Assembly (NCBI GenBank): GCA_018350325.1
Contig: JAEVLN010000016.1
Coordinates: forward strand, 1,410,693-1,474,692
Direction: 5' to 3'
Length of the DNA stretch: 64,000 bases
DNA from: Globodera rostochiensis
Lineage: Eukaryota; Nematoda; Chromadorea; Rhabditida; Heteroderidae
Positions 11,533 to 23,175 of the stretch are shown one piece after another. Position numbers and translations under genes: made by a program. How positions within the stretch are numbered: the first letter of the stretch is position 1; every line of letters begins with the position of its first letter. A model generated the notes under the pieces. The model had not been told where the DNA came from. It saw only the letters and a list, made by a program, of their open reading frames with translations, and made no database searches.

Positions 11533-13148
11533 AATTTGTATTCAAAGTTCGGTCCAAAGTTTGCTTTAATTTTGGCGTTGAAGAACCGCCGTTCGGCGAG
11601 CACAGAGCGCTGCGCTGAAAAGAAAAAGTTACATTAAACATTAAAAATTTTATGAACTCTTTTCATAAACATTTTAATCAAATCACTTTAACAGAATAAT
11701 TATTACCCGAAAACTCTCCATTATGTTGGACAAACAATCGATTGGGCTCAGAGAGCGCGAGGTCCTTGTGACATGCCGCTGAATCCCATCGATTTTGAAG
11801 GGTTAGCCCTAAGAAAATATAATTTATTTCCAAAGGTACAGCTTGGGCAGGCCGGTGTCCGGATGAGAATGGTACACATAAACGCTCATCATCTGGTTAA
11901 GTGTCAACACTCCGGACGAAACTGTCAAAAGCAAAATTCAACCGGATTTTTGAGTCGGAATTATAAAAATAGATTAGGTATATTTGGCATTTTAAAATTC
12001 AAAATTGTCAAATCCAAATGGGTGGTACCAATCTTCTCAGTAAAATCCTTCTGAGGGATGAGCGGAAAACGAATTTTGAAAAGTGCCGGGCCGAGCATTT
12101 CACGTCTATTTGCCGCCGAAGGCTCTTTCCCATTTTTACGGCATTTTTCGTCTGCCCAGCGAAGTGCCTAATTTTGAAGAAAAAAAAAGTTAAAATCTTA
12201 TTTGATTTAATTATATTTTATAGATTACGGCATTCCAAATTGCAATTTCATCGCTGATCATCAACTCGTCACGCTCCAGAATCTCACACAATGATTGCTG
12301 ATCAATTTGCAAAAACTCTTCCGAGAGGATCAAAGCCCGCGCATTCATATCGATGTGCTCCAAACACCGGCGAGCAAAGTCCCGAAATTTAATTAAAATA
12401 TTTTTTTTAATATTTACATATTTTACAGTTAATTCATAAAATATGGTTGTTTAAAAAGACATAAAATTTATTTTGGATTAAAAATCAATTATAATTTGTC
12501 CCACCCCCACCTCTTCTCCGAGAAAGCGAGTCTGGGCAAACGCGAAAAAAATATTGCTCAGCTCCGGTATGGGAAAGTCCAAACACAAATCCACAAGTTC
12601 AGGAAGGTCATATTTTTTAGCTTAAATTTAAGATTTAAAAACCGAAAATATTAAAATCCATAAAATTTTATGACCGGCATAAAGCACAGCGATTGCATTG
12701 TCGCCGTTCAGTCCACTCAAATCGTCCACATAATAAAGCTGAGCATCGCCTTGAACGCCCCCCACCTCCACGTCCGGCACCTCCACGGGCTTAACCCCTT
12801 TCGAAGGATCTAAAAATTTGTTATCAAAAATTTTAATTATTTTTTCAGCCTCACGACTAAAATTTTTTGATCTCAGCTTACCGACATTTCGGGCATCAAA
12901 AGGGAACATTGTCTCAAAAACGTCGGAGGCCCCCATCAGAATTGCTTTATGTGCTGGCAGAAGCTTAACAAAATAAAAATTTAAATTATTAATAAAATTA
13001 AAATATCATTAACTAAAGTAAATGTTTCATATTTTTCAGAACTTGCCTCCTTTTTGTCTCCTCCGCCCACCAAAAATTGAACGTCCGCCCCATTGCCCGT
13101 GTCCAGCAAACGCTTAATACGGCCGACCAAAGAATTTGGTTTTGGCAT
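11533..13148 (-). CDS. BTB/BACK-domain protein, multi-exon
   Basis: Likely a substrate adaptor for CUL3 ubiquitin ligases (family knowledge). Exon A (13148-13047) starts [20 protein letters not shown] and carries ADVQFLVGG, a BTB start. Exon B (12963-12892) has [19 protein letters not shown], the BTB core. Exon C (12809-12675) has [17 protein letters not shown]. Exon D (12620-12511) has [20 protein letters not shown]. Exon E (about 12385-12229) has [18 protein letters not shown] and [10 protein letters not shown], the BACK region. Exon F (12167-12029) has ALRWADEKC and [13 protein letters not shown]. Exon G (from 11921) has [17 protein letters not shown], and last exons reach about 11533. Exon A ends at a GC donor. 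In exon C two compensating indels replace the FKAMLSF seen in copy 2 with VQGDAQL. The exon D/E junction lacks a clear AG. Confidence 0.7.
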
Positions 13149-13430
13149 TTCAAAAATCGTCTTTAAAGCGTCTCGAATCAATAACAAATAGAAATTAATA
13201 TTTTGCCCGCAGAAATGCAATAAAAACCGAAAATTCACCTCTAAAAAAACGATTTTAAATTCCAAAAGTCCTAAAGATTTACGTATCGTAAGTAGAGTAT
13301 TCGGAGGGCAGGCATTTTGTGTCATCTAATTACAGATGAAGATTTAAAATTATTCGCTTTTGGCATATATTTTTTAACGATGGATTGATTTCTTTTTTAC
13401 TTTATTCACAAAAGTAAACTAGAGCACGGA

Positions 13431-14448
13431 ATTTTGATAAATCAGGCAAAATAAATTTAAACCGGTTCAAAAACCGCTTTAAATTTTCAATTTTATTTTC
13501 TATCGACAAATTCGTAATTTTTAAATACTATATAAGTGATTTAGCCCATTTTTTAATCAATGGACAACTGAGTCTCCAGTCAAAAGACACTTCAGTCCCG
13601 GGCTCATAACTTGCTTCAAAGTGGTTTTCCGCCAAAAAATTCTTTCAGATTGGTGCGTTAGGCTTAGAGAGGAGTCGATTGATATAAATTTGTGGGATTT
13701 GGTGAGGTACAAGTATTCTTCAATTTTTCCAAAATTTATGCCGTGCTCATTCTCATCTTAACACTAGTAAATAAAAATTTCCCGGGAACGGGAAGTTAAC
13801 CGGAACTGAATTTGAATTTTGAATCCCAAATTTCAAAATTCAACACAAAGAATTTTTTATTTTATTTGGTATGCAATTTGCGATAAATTTCTGATATAAA
13901 GTGAAATTTAGAATTAACTATGGCACTTTTTTGAAGCTTTTTAGGAATGGGATAGGTATGGCGATTTTTGTAAAAGGTATAAATAATTCAATTTTTTTTT
14001 TATTAGAAAACAGTCGCTTCAAAAAATCATTCATAAATATTTTGTATGAAAAAATTTTGGGGCAAAAAGGACGGGAATTTCAAATTTAAACGGGACTGAA
14101 ATCCGTAGCCACGAGTTTAGAAAAAGTTCGAGTCAGAAAACCCTTCGAGTTTAGAGTTGAAAAAATAATGAATCGGATTGACCGTTTGAGAATATTTTGA
14201 TAATTTTAAAACGAGGAAGAAATGTTTGAATTCTCATTGGATAATAAAAAATGTATCCTTTATTCACGACGCCCTACATATCTCTGATACAAATCAATTG
14301 GATAAATGTTTTTATTCCATAAAATTCCGTTCGTCCTCCTGCTCCCTCACAAAGTCAGTCCCAAAATGGAGCCAAAACATCATGCAAAGAAGGGACTGTG
14401 TTAATAATCGAATCAGTGGAGAAGGAAATTATTTTTTCTCATTTGCCC
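13431..14448. other. AT-rich intergenic stretch
   Basis: Nothing convincing is seen here: low-GC DNA, with one CCCGGGAACGGGAAGTTAAC-like word at about 13780-13800 related to 19420-19440. The segment 13282-13430 just upstream is shared with 19206-19370 and belongs to the BTB duplication. The 3' end of the next F-box gene begins at 14449. Confidence 0.4.
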
Positions 14449-15794
14449 TTACCCGTCGTCAATGTCCTTGTCTCCGAAGTTATCGTCAATGTCCCCGTCT
14501 TTGAAGTCAATGTGGATGCTATTCCCCTGACAATAATTAGCCTCCTCTTCCCACTTGGCCCATTTCACTTCGTCACGCTCAATCGGACAGCGAACCAACA
14601 GCCACGCGTCTTCCCCAACGTGCCGAAACACCAATCGTTCCCCCGTCAAATTGTTCTTTAGTTCGAATGGCACAATGTCATCAGAAGAACAATGCCGAAG
14701 AGTGAGAATGAAATTGACCGGAACGGTCGAATTGGCAAATTCCTTAAACGGAATAAAGAAATTTAAAACAAAAAGTCCAAGAAAACAAATTTTAAAACTC
14801 ACCATTTTCAGTGCCTCCATTCTTTCCGAATCAAAAAAACAATCCAACACATTCGGACGTCCATCCTCGCGGGGCGTGTACAACCATTTGGCCAAAGCTT
14901 GGCCAGAAGAAGCGCCGGCTCTGTCATCGGCCGGGAACTCGGGAAAAGCATAATCAGATTCGATCACTCGGAGTTTTGGGCAATCGCGGAGAACGGTCGG
15001 AGAGAATTGGCGCAAATGGCGGTCGAGTTGATAATAATACAAAGATAAGTTGTAAATGTTGTCTTTGAACAAAGGCCAAATCTTTTTCAAAATGATTTCC
15101 CAGCTGCGGTTTTGGCCGTCGCGTGTTCCAATGGAAAGATCGGTCCCGTAGGAGTCGAAAAGCGGACGGAGGAGTTCGAGAAATTCGATGACATTTTGGT
15201 CCATGTAACTAAAAATTATGTTGAAATTTAACAAAAAAATCTTTGTGAAAAAATTCTGAACGGTTTCAAACAATTTAAGACCTTATCGTAATGCGTTCAA
15301 ATCCGATCACTTTTTGTCTGGAAGCGGCTCTTGTGGAATTGGCAAACGACGTACAACTTCATCGTCAACGAGTATGACAATTTCAGCGCAATTTCCTTCA
15401 ACTGCGCGACGAATGTCCAAATCGCCCAACTCCCATTCCTTTGATTCGAAATGCGCGTCCACCAAAAAGTCAAATCGATCGCTGATCAACGCAACTTTCA
15501 GTCCGAGCACAAAGGGCCACAGAATTCGAAGACTTCGAACAAAAGGTCGGCGCAAACGATACTGAAAATAATGAGTGCCCGAAAAGAAACAATTTCCCGT
15601 TTTGTTAAAATCCCGAGTTTGAGCACCAATTTTTTAAATTTTACAAATAATTTTTTTTAAATTTTCCGTCGGGACCCCCATTCTTTAGGATTAACGAAAA
15701 TTCATCCATTTATGGCATTAGTTTTGCTTATTCCCTTCAAAAAAACTCACATTGCTTTCAATTGCTTCTCCGCTTCCTTTGGATTGTCCGACAT
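14449..15794 (-). pseudogene. F-box-like family gene, copy F2 (exon 2 frameshifted)
   Basis: Four exons: exon 1 15794-15751 (MSDNPKEAEKQLKA), exon 2 15561-15282, exon 3 15208-14803, exon 4 14742-14449. Exon 2 carries [15 protein letters not shown], then a one-base loss (three T where paralogue F4 has four) before [20 protein letters not shown], and two extra A after [10 protein letters not shown], so the frame is broken twice. Exons 3 and 4 are open: [60 protein letters not shown] and [20 protein letters not shown]. The protein would resemble F-box substrate receptors of cyst nematodes. Both shifts fall in short homopolymers, so consensus error is possible. Confidence 0.65.
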
Positions 15795-15879
15795 TTATTT
15801 TTTGTTTTTGCAAATGAAAATAATTTTAATGATTCAAATGAGCTAAAAACTGAATAGTAATGGAATTTTAATATGTACA

Positions 15880-16170
15880 TAGAAAAATTAGAAAATCGAA
15901 TTATCATTTAGTTTTTGCCCTAAAATCGGTAACACCCTTTCTCGTAAATAAATAATGGGACAAATGGCAACCGAAGTGAGGCGAATGAAAAGTCTATTCG
16001 AATGATTGTGAGCAAATGTGGGGGCAGGAAAGGGAGTAAAAAATTTGAATTTATGGGCGATTAGGGTAGACACAAAGGTCGATAACAGTTAATCTCTCGC
16101 CTGATGAGACAGAGAAGAGAAATTTTGGCGCATTTATGCAATCAATAAAAGACGCAAATAATGTCGAAGG
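15880..16170 (-). promoter_or_regulatory. Conserved upstream block of F-box copy F2
   Basis: Blocks AAAAAATTTGAATTTATGGG, AGGGTAGACACAAAGGTCGA, TAACAGTTA and GCAATCAATAAAAGACGC lie upstream of exon 1. They recur in the same order upstream of F4 exon 1 at about 28720-28865. Conservation of sequence outside exons in two diverged paralogues suggests a promoter or 5' leader, but recent duplication is an alternative. Confidence 0.45.
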
Positions 16171-16319
16171 GAACAGTTCCGGACCGGGACGATTGAGTGT
16201 GACCGATTCCCCGGCCGGGGATCCCCGTTCCCCGGCGGCGGCGGCGAACCCTACTTTTAAGTAGAGTAGGCCGGGACCGGGATTTTTGCGAAAAACCGGG
16301 ATCGGGATTGAGCGGTTGG

Positions 16320-17523
16320 GATCGTTTCGGCGCGACCAGTTCGGCGCGATCAGTTCGGCGCCGTTTTTTCGGCGCCGTACCGTTTCGGCGCCGCTCGTTT
16401 CGGCGCGACCAGTTCGGCGCCCATAAAAAAAATATTAGTTCGGCGCCGACAAATATTAATATTGAAAATCGATTTTAATCAAAATTATGAATTCTATTTC
16501 CTAATATTTTAGCATGCACCATGAAAACTTAAAGCCAAAGACTTAAAGCTTCTCTTTTAAACATCCGTATAAACTTCTTGTCAAAATACAACAACAATAA
16601 ATATCAAATATTAAACAACAATGATCGATTACGCGTCCATAACGCAGTTTTGCGCAATACCCCTGAGAAATTCCGTGCCCAGTGTTTTCGACAGTGGTTG
16701 GTTTCGACAGTGAGTGATTTCGACAGTGAATTCCAAATAAATGTTTTGAACTTGTTAGACATTTCGAATTTTCAACTTCTAAATACTTTTTAGACCTGTA
16801 CCTTATCCGTTTTGCTAAAAAAATGCAGTTTAGGCTTGCCTCGAAAATTACAGACTTTTTGAATTGTTCGAATTTTTTACTTTTTCAGGTATTTTACATC
16901 AGTACGTGGGTCGAAATGCGCTAAAAATAAGGATTTTAAACTTTTTGGAATTTACAGAATTTTTGACAGTGGCACTGTCGAAGTCCACTGTCGAAATCAC
17001 TTACTGTCGAAACCAACCACTGTCGAAAACACATAGCACCAGAAATTCAATAATGTTTTGGGGATCAAAATTTGCAAGAATATTCAAAATCCTTCGGTCG
17101 GTTTTGCAAAACTTGGGTTTTTTTCAACATTGCATCCTCTCCCTGTGCGTAGTAAATTTGTCGAATGTGTAGAGGAAGCCATCAAGCCTCAACTTTTCCT
17201 TATTACGCTTAGATGCAATTTCGTTCATTCTAAAATGCATTTAACATAGGGTGAGAAAACAAAACTGGCGCAAAATGCAATAACAAACGTTTTTTTGGGA
17301 ATGAACAAAAACAAAACGTTTGTAGAATATTAGAAGTTCGCGTAGATTCTACAGTATTTTCGCGCTAATTCAATTAATGTTTGTCGGCGCCGAACTAATA
17401 TTTTTTGTATGGGCGCCGAACTGGTCGCGCCGAAACGAGCGGCGCCGAAACGGTACGGCGCCAAAACGGTACGGCGCCGAAAAAACGGCGCCAAACTGAT
17501 CGCGCCGAAACGAGCGGATCCGA
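16320..17523. mobile_element. Foldback element with GGCGCCGAAC words
   Basis: The left arm (about 16325-16460) is made of TTTCGGCGCGACCAGTTCGG and GGCGCCGTACCG words. The right arm (17377-17523) is the inverse, with ACTGGTCGCGCCGAAACGAG. Both arms end inward at a GTCGGCGCCGAAC / ATTAGTTCGGCGCCGAC boundary. The interior is AT-rich and holds the smaller element 16674-17040. The right end abuts a truncated BTB exon at 17524. No clear target duplication was found. Confidence 0.65.
16674..17040. mobile_element. Foldback element with TTTCGACAGTG words, TSD AGAAATTC
   Basis: The left arm contains GTGTTTTCGACAGTGGTTGG and TTTCGACAGTGAGTGATTTC. The right arm is its inverse, ending AAACACATAGCACC. The exact 8-bp duplication AGAAATTC lies at 16666-16673 and 17041-17048. 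It is nested in the core of the GGCGCCGAAC element. No coding capacity is seen. Confidence 0.8.
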
Positions 17524-18809
17524 GCACAGCGATTGCATTGTCCCCGTTCAGTCCGCTCAAATCGTCCACATAAATGAAGCTGAGCATGGCCTTGAACACG
17601 CCCACCTCCACAGCTTAGGCAGGCCGGTGTCCGGATGAGAATGGTACACATAAACGCTCATCATCTGGTTAAGTGTCAACACTCCGGACGGAACTGTCAA
17701 AAGCAAAATTCAGCCCGATTTAGATTAGGTATATTGGAATTTTAAAATTCAAAATTGTCAAATCCAAACGGGTGGTACCAATGTTCTCAGTAAAATCCTT
17801 CTGAGGGATGAGCGGAAAACGAATTTTGAAAAGTGCCGGGCCGAGCATTACGCGTCTATTCGCCGCCGAACGCTTTTTTCCATTTTGACGGCATTTTTTG
17901 TCCGCCCAGCGAAGTGCCTAATTATTTAAAAAGGAAATATAAACACTTATTAAAATCATTTAATTTGTTTTATTATTTTTTATAAATTTACGGCATTCCA
18001 AATTGCAATTTCTTCGCTGATCATCAACTCGTCACGGTCCAGAATCTCACACAATGATTGCTGATCAATTTGCAAAAACTCTTCCGAGAGGATCAAAGCC
18101 CGCGCATTCATATCGATGTGCTCCAAACACCGGCGAGCAAAGTCCCGAATACAGTTAATTCATAAAATATGGTTGTTTAAAAAGACAATAAAATTTATTT
18201 TGGATTAAAAATCAATTATAATTTGTCCCACCCCCACCTCTTCTCCGAGAAAGCGAGTCTGGGCAAACGCGAAAAAAATACGGTATGGGAAAGTCCAAAC
18301 ACAAATCCACAAGTTCAGGAAGGTCATATTTTTTAGCTTAAATTAAAACCGAAAATATTAAAATCCATAAAATTTTATGACCGGCATAAAGCACAGCGAT
18401 TGCATTGTCCCCGTTCAGTCCGCTCAAATCGCCCACATAAATGAAGCTGAGCATGGCCTTGAACACGCCCACCTCCACGGGTTTAATCTCTTCCGAAGAA
18501 TCTAAAAAATTTGTTATCAAAAAATTTTAATTATTTTCAGCTCACCGGCATTTCGTGCATCAAAAGGGAACATTGCCTCAAAAACGTCGGAGGCCCCCCA
18601 TCAGAATTGCTTTATGTGCTGGCAGAAGCTTAACAAAATAAAAATTTAAATATAATAATAAAAGTAATTAAATTAAAGTAAATGTTTCACTATTTTTCAG
18701 AACTCGCCTCCTTTTTGTCTCCTCGCCCCACCAAAAAGTGAACGTCCGCCCCATTGCCCGTGTCCAGCAAACGCTTAATACGGCCTACCGAAGAATTTGG
18801 TTTTGGCAC
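17524..18809 (-). pseudogene. BTB/BACK gene, rearranged second copy
   Basis: This is a duplicate of the gene at 11533-13148. Exon A (18809-18708) encodes [19 protein letters not shown], but the start ATG is GTG. Exon B has an extra C near 18600 that shifts the frame. Exon C (about 18500-18378) encodes [20 protein letters not shown]. Exon D lacks about 11 bases near 18280, exon E (18150-18000) is well kept, and exon F (about 17930-17790) is kept. At about 17611 the exon G segment ([11 protein letters not shown]) is fused to an extra piece of exon C ([15 protein letters not shown]) that ends at the GGCGCCGAAC element. The exon A GC donor (GCGAGT) is shared with copy 1. Upstream DNA at 19206-19370 also matches copy 1. 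Clearly a pseudogene. Confidence 0.75.
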
Positions 18810-19205
18810 TTCAAAAAATTTTCTTTTTAAAAGCGTCGGAAAAAACAACAAATAGAAATTAATATTTTGCCCGCAAAAATGCAATAAAAACCGAAAATGC
18901 ATCTCTAAAGAACGATTTAAATTCCAAAGAAAGTCCTAAAGATTTAATTTTTCTTGACTAAAGACGAATAAAATGGACAATCCAATTCGGTTATTTTTGA
19001 GGAGATAATTTGATTGAAACTTAATTGGAATAAAAATATGCAAATGCATATAAAATTAAATTATGTATTTCTGAAAAATTTAATTCACAATATTAAACAG
19101 CTAAATCAGAGCAAGGGGCTTTCAGGAAAAAAATAGTTTAAAAACTATAAATCCCATCCCTACTCATAATGAATGAATGAATGAATTCAATAAATCAGTA
19201 AAAAG

Positions 19206-19370
19206 TACGTATCGTAAGTAGAGTATACGGAGGGGACAGGCATTTTGTGTCATCTAATTACAGATGAAGATTTAAAATTATTCGTTTTAGGAAATATTTT
19301 TTAACGATGGATTGATTTCTTTTTTATTTTATTCACAAAACTAAACTAGAGCACGAAATTTCGATGAATC
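19206..19370. repeat. Segmental duplicate of 13282-13435 (BTB upstream region)
   Basis: Shared strings include GTACGTATCGTAAGTAGAGT, CAGGCATTTTGTGTCATCTA and ATTTTTTAACGATGGATTGA. This extends the BTB gene duplication past exon A. An insertion of about 250 bp (18950-19205) separates it from exon A in this copy. Confidence 0.7.
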
Positions 19371-19529
19371 AGGCAAAATTATGCTATTTTAATTCCCTAG
19401 AGCCCGGTAAAATAAAAATTCCGGGAACGGGAATTTTAAATAAAAACTTGTTTTTTTGGTTGAAGTTTTTGAAAATTAAGGGATACTTAAGTAACACCAA
19501 AGCCGAGTTTCGAGAGTGTCGCATTTCCG

Positions 19530-19800
19530 AATTGAATGGTCCGCATGTCGAGAGCTTTATAACTTTCTTCAATCTGAACCGATTAGGTCGAACATAATAC
19601 CAAATAAAAGCTCCTTTTTGGAGGTTTTCTGGCCATAACTTTTTTGTAGTCCAATCGATTAGATTGTTTTAATCGATTCTTTCCATTAAGAGCTTTTATT
19701 TGGTATAATTTGCTACCTTATTAGTTCAGTACAGAGAAAGTTATAAAAGATTCGACATTCAAAACCTTTTCGACGTTCGGACCGGTTGCCCCGAATAATT
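19530..19800. repeat. Palindromic element, copy 1 of 3
   Basis: The left half has ACTTTCTTCAATCTGAACCG and ATTAGGTCGAACATAATACC. The right half has the inverse, GAGCTTTTATTTGGTATAAT and GAAAGTTATAAAAGATTCG. The central block GGAGGTTTTCTGGCCATAAC is shared by all three copies. It looks like a small inverted-repeat transposon, although target duplications were not identified. Confidence 0.5.
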
Positions 19801-20299
19801 TCCTTAAGAAAAATGCAAAAAACCCCAAGATTGACTGAGTAGATACGGCACCGGCATTACAATAGGACCCGAGCTGAATCCGTTAAAAATTCCGGTCAGC
19901 TTGTATTTTGACAAAAAACAAATAAAAATATTTTCAGTTTAGGGGGTTTTATTAGTACAACCCTAACTCGCTACCCTGAGTGTTAATAGAGAAATGAGTC
20001 TATAAGAGAGCAGATAAAAAAGGGAAGTCGAAAAAGTTGAGTTGGGTTTTTACTAAAACCCGGATTTGAGCTTGGAGCGAGACGAGATTCTCTAAAAAAT
20101 CTCGGGTCTCGAAAATCTCGAACTGGAAACTCGAGATTTATGGTAAAAATTTCCTATATTTTTTTCCTTCAAAATTCTCTAAACTCCATTAAATTTTAGT
20201 AAGGGTAAGAAGGGAGCACTAGAGGCATGTCTGCAAAATTTGGTCACGAAATATAAGTGGGTATGGAAAGGGTGTACGGAAAATTGGACCAAAATGCAT

Positions 20300-20600
20300 T
20301 TGGACTTATAACGTTCTCCAACCTAAACCGATTAGGTAGAACGTACAAAATGAAACTCTCGATGAGTTAGCGGTATCGTTAAGCTAAATGCAATTAGACA
20401 ATGTTTAAAAAGTAAGTGAAAAACTCAAAAAATGCCAATTTTTTTAGGTTTTCTGGCCATAACTGTTTTCTTTTTTGCTCAATAAATTAGATAGTTAAGA
20501 GCTAGATTCTATTCATCGAGAGCTTTCATTTGTTATTATGAGACCTAATCGGTTTAGGTCAAAGAATGTTATAAGCCCAAATTTTATTTTTGGTTACCAA
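20300..20600. repeat. Palindromic element, copy 2 of 3
   Basis: Same architecture as 19530-19800: ACGTTCTCCAACCTAAACCG and ATTAGGTAGAACG on the left; GAGAGCTTTCATTTG and GACCTAATCGGTTTAGGTC on the right, with TAGGTTTTCTGGCCATAACT in the centre. Just before it, 20074-20145 carries GAGATTCTC/CTCGAGAT words related to the GAGACCGAG family. Confidence 0.5.
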
Positions 20601-20924
20601 TTTTCCGGCACTCTATGAAAGAGCCAACGGGCCGGCAACTTTTACGCGTCTTCCCGACTTAATAACAGCTTCACCAAATAAAAGCAAAATTATTATTGAA
20701 AAGGGAAAAGCAACAATTTATATGTTTAGTCAATCAATTTTCTCATTTTGACCCTCCAAATGTCGCTGTTCGCCTCAGATCCTTCTCTTTTTGGGCTCAC
20801 TTGGACCCTCGTTTGCATTGAGGAGTCTGAAAATAGAAGGAAATGGTCGTGGGTGAGTGGGTAGAATCTGGGAAGGGTCGGGGAGTGTTATAGGGAGAAA
20901 ATGCGGCAAATCCCACGCATCCGG

Positions 20925-21240
20925 TCCGAAGGTCGAAAGTGTTGTAACTTTCTTCAACCTAAACCGATTAGGTCGACCATAATACCAAATGAAAGCTTGC
21001 AATGAGTTAGATTATCATTAAGTTAAAGCTTTGCGATTAGACAATGCTTTATGGGCTCCCAAAATGGCCATTTTTGGAGGTTTTCTGGCCATAACTTTTT
21101 TCATAATTATCAGATCGCTTAGTTTTTTTTAGTTATTGCTTCTCCTCATCGAGAGCTTTCATTTGGTATAATGTTCAACTAATCGGTTTAGGTTTTAGAA
21201 AGTTATAAAGCATTCGGCACTCAAAACCCTTTCGACCTTC
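20925..21240. repeat. Palindromic element, copy 3 of 3
   Basis: The left half has GTAACTTTCTTCAACCTAAA and CCGATTAGGTCGACCATAAT. The right half has GAGAGCTTTCATTTGGTATA and AATCGGTTTAGG, with GGAGGTTTTCTGGCCATAAC in the centre. The outer ends share a GGTCCGAAGGTCGAAAG motif with CTTTCGACCTTCGGACC, giving inverted termini. It ends about 25 bp before the stop of the F-box gene at 21269. Confidence 0.55.
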
Positions 21241-21268
21241 GGACCGGTAGCCAAATCCCATTTCGCCC

Positions 21269-23175
21269 TTACCCGTCGCCAATGTCCTTGTCGTTGAAGT
21301 CAATAATGATGCGATTCCGCTGACGCTGCCAAATCCACTCAGCTGCCTCCTTTTCCCACTTGGCCCATTTGTCCTCGTCGCGCTCAATTGGACAACGAAC
21401 CATCAGCCACTCGTCTCCCCATTTGTCTCCGCCAAGGCGTCGGAACTCCAATCGCTCCCCCGTCAAATTGTTGTTCAATTCGAATGGCACAATGCCATCA
21501 AAAGGACAATGCCAAAGACAGATGATGAAATTGGCCGGAGCGGTTGAATTGACAAATTCCTTAAGAGGAATAAATGAATTAAAACAGAGTCCAATTAAAC
21601 AAATTCTGAAACTCGCCATTTTAAGTCTCCCCACTTTTTCCGAGTTAAAATAAAAGCTTCGCAACACTTTCGGAAGGCTATCCCCGCGGGGCGTGTGCAA
21701 CCATTTGGCCAATGCTTGTTTAGGGGAAGCGCCAGCGCTGTCATCGGCCGGGAACTCGGGGAAAAGACCACGGGAATTGATCCGTCGGAGTTTGGCACAA
21801 TTGCGGAGAATGGTCGGAGAGAATTGACGCAAACGGTCGAGTTCGTAGGGAAGCAAAAAAATGCCGCAAATGTTTTCATTGATCAGAGGCCAAATTCGGT
21901 GCCAAATGATTTCCCAGCTGCGGTTTTGGTTAATTCCCGTGTGAATTGAAAGAAACGTCCAATTGGAGGAGAAAAGTCGGCGGATGCTTTGGAGAAATTC
22001 GATGACATTTTGGTCGATGTATCTAAAATTGTAATAGTCAAGTTCGTTGCTGCTGCCCCCCTTTTAAAAGTCGCTTATGTCCCAAATTGATTACACGTTG
22101 ATCACTATAATTAAAAATTTATAGAATTGAACAAAAGCATTTGCAGAAAAACTGTTAATGGCTTCCAAACAATTTAAACCGACAAAGACCTTATTTTAAG
22201 CACTTTGAATCCGATAATATTGGCAGGAAACGGCTCTTGCGTAATTGGCAGCTGACGCTCGGCATTTCTGTTAACGCTTTTGACAATTTCAGCGCCCTTT
22301 CCATCAGCTGCGCGTTGAATTTCCACCCAACCCAACGACCATTCCTTCGAATTGAAATGCGCGTCCACCAAAAAGTCAAATCGATCGCTAATCAATGCAA
22401 CTTTCAGTCCCAGCACAAAATGGTCACAAAATGCGAAGACATCGAACAAAACGTCGTCACAAACGAAACTAGGGTTAAAGCGGGACCGAAGATAAGTAAC
22501 AATCGGGATCGAAATTATACAAGATTGAAAACCCGGGACCGGGAGTTCTAATGGTAAAAAATTTGGCAATTTTTTTCTTCTACATTTCTTAATATAATTC
22601 TCAAGGTTTCTATGTCAATTTTCGTCTTCATCCGCCGTTTCGATAGGCCATAGATGAGCAAGGGGGGAGGGGTCGACGTGTAAAACCCCAACTCGTTCAC
22701 TTTTACCCTACTGGTTCACCCCTATAAAAATAACTTTAAGCCTCAAAGAATCGTACAAAACTTGTGCGTAGAAAACGTGCCGAGAAACAACAAGATTTGT
22801 TAAGAAAATCGCTCCAAAAATGAAAATGCAAAACAAAATTCCCCTAATGTTTTTTGATTTCGTCCAACAAAAAATGAATGAAAAGCTTGTAAATTGTCAT
22901 CTAAAATATTTGTTTTTAAAAAGTTAAAAAGATTTTTAAAAACAGAAAAATAAGAAATAATCACTATCGGGGATCTGAACCCCCGCCCACACTTATCTCC
23001 CCGCACCAACCACTCACCATTACACCACAACCAAACCGCATTCCACTTCTCCAAAAATCCCATTCTTAGGGGTGTATATTTTTTCCGTTTTTTTCCGTTA
23101 AAAAGGGCATTCAATTTCCCGTTTAACTCACATTTCCTTCAGCCGTTTCTCTACTTTCTTCGGATTGTACGACAT
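21269..23175 (-). CDS. F-box-like family protein, copy F3 (open in all exons)
   Basis: Four exons read open: exon 1 23175-23132 ([14 protein letters not shown]), exon 2 about 22469-22190 ([20 protein letters not shown], the F-box-like helix, then [14 protein letters not shown]), exon 3 22022-21617 ([64 protein letters not shown]), exon 4 21559-21269 ([40 protein letters not shown]). The exon 3 donor is GC (GCGAGT), where F2 and F4 use GTGAGT. Intron 1 holds a tRNA-like repeat and an element end that supplies the AG before exon 2. Likely an SCF substrate receptor by family resemblance. The best preserved of four copies. Confidence 0.65.
22468..22700. mobile_element. Element end with CGGGACC words inside F3 intron 1
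   Basis: The sequence starts TAGGGTTAAAGCGGGACC and contains CAATCGGGATCG and CCCGGGACCGGGAG, a TAGGG-type terminus like the hAT-like elements here. Only this end is clear. A second possible boundary lies near 22722 (TACCCTACTGG). It abuts exon 2 of F3 directly. Confidence 0.5.
22962..23034 (-). repeat. tRNA-like SINE module
   Basis: On the minus strand it reads GGTTGTGGTGTAATGGTGAG, a box-A-like start, and GGGGGTTCAGATCCCCGATA, a box-B-like T arm with paired CGGGG/CCCCG. Spacing fits a tRNA-derived head. No complete acceptor stem is visible, so it is not called as a tRNA gene. Confidence 0.55.
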
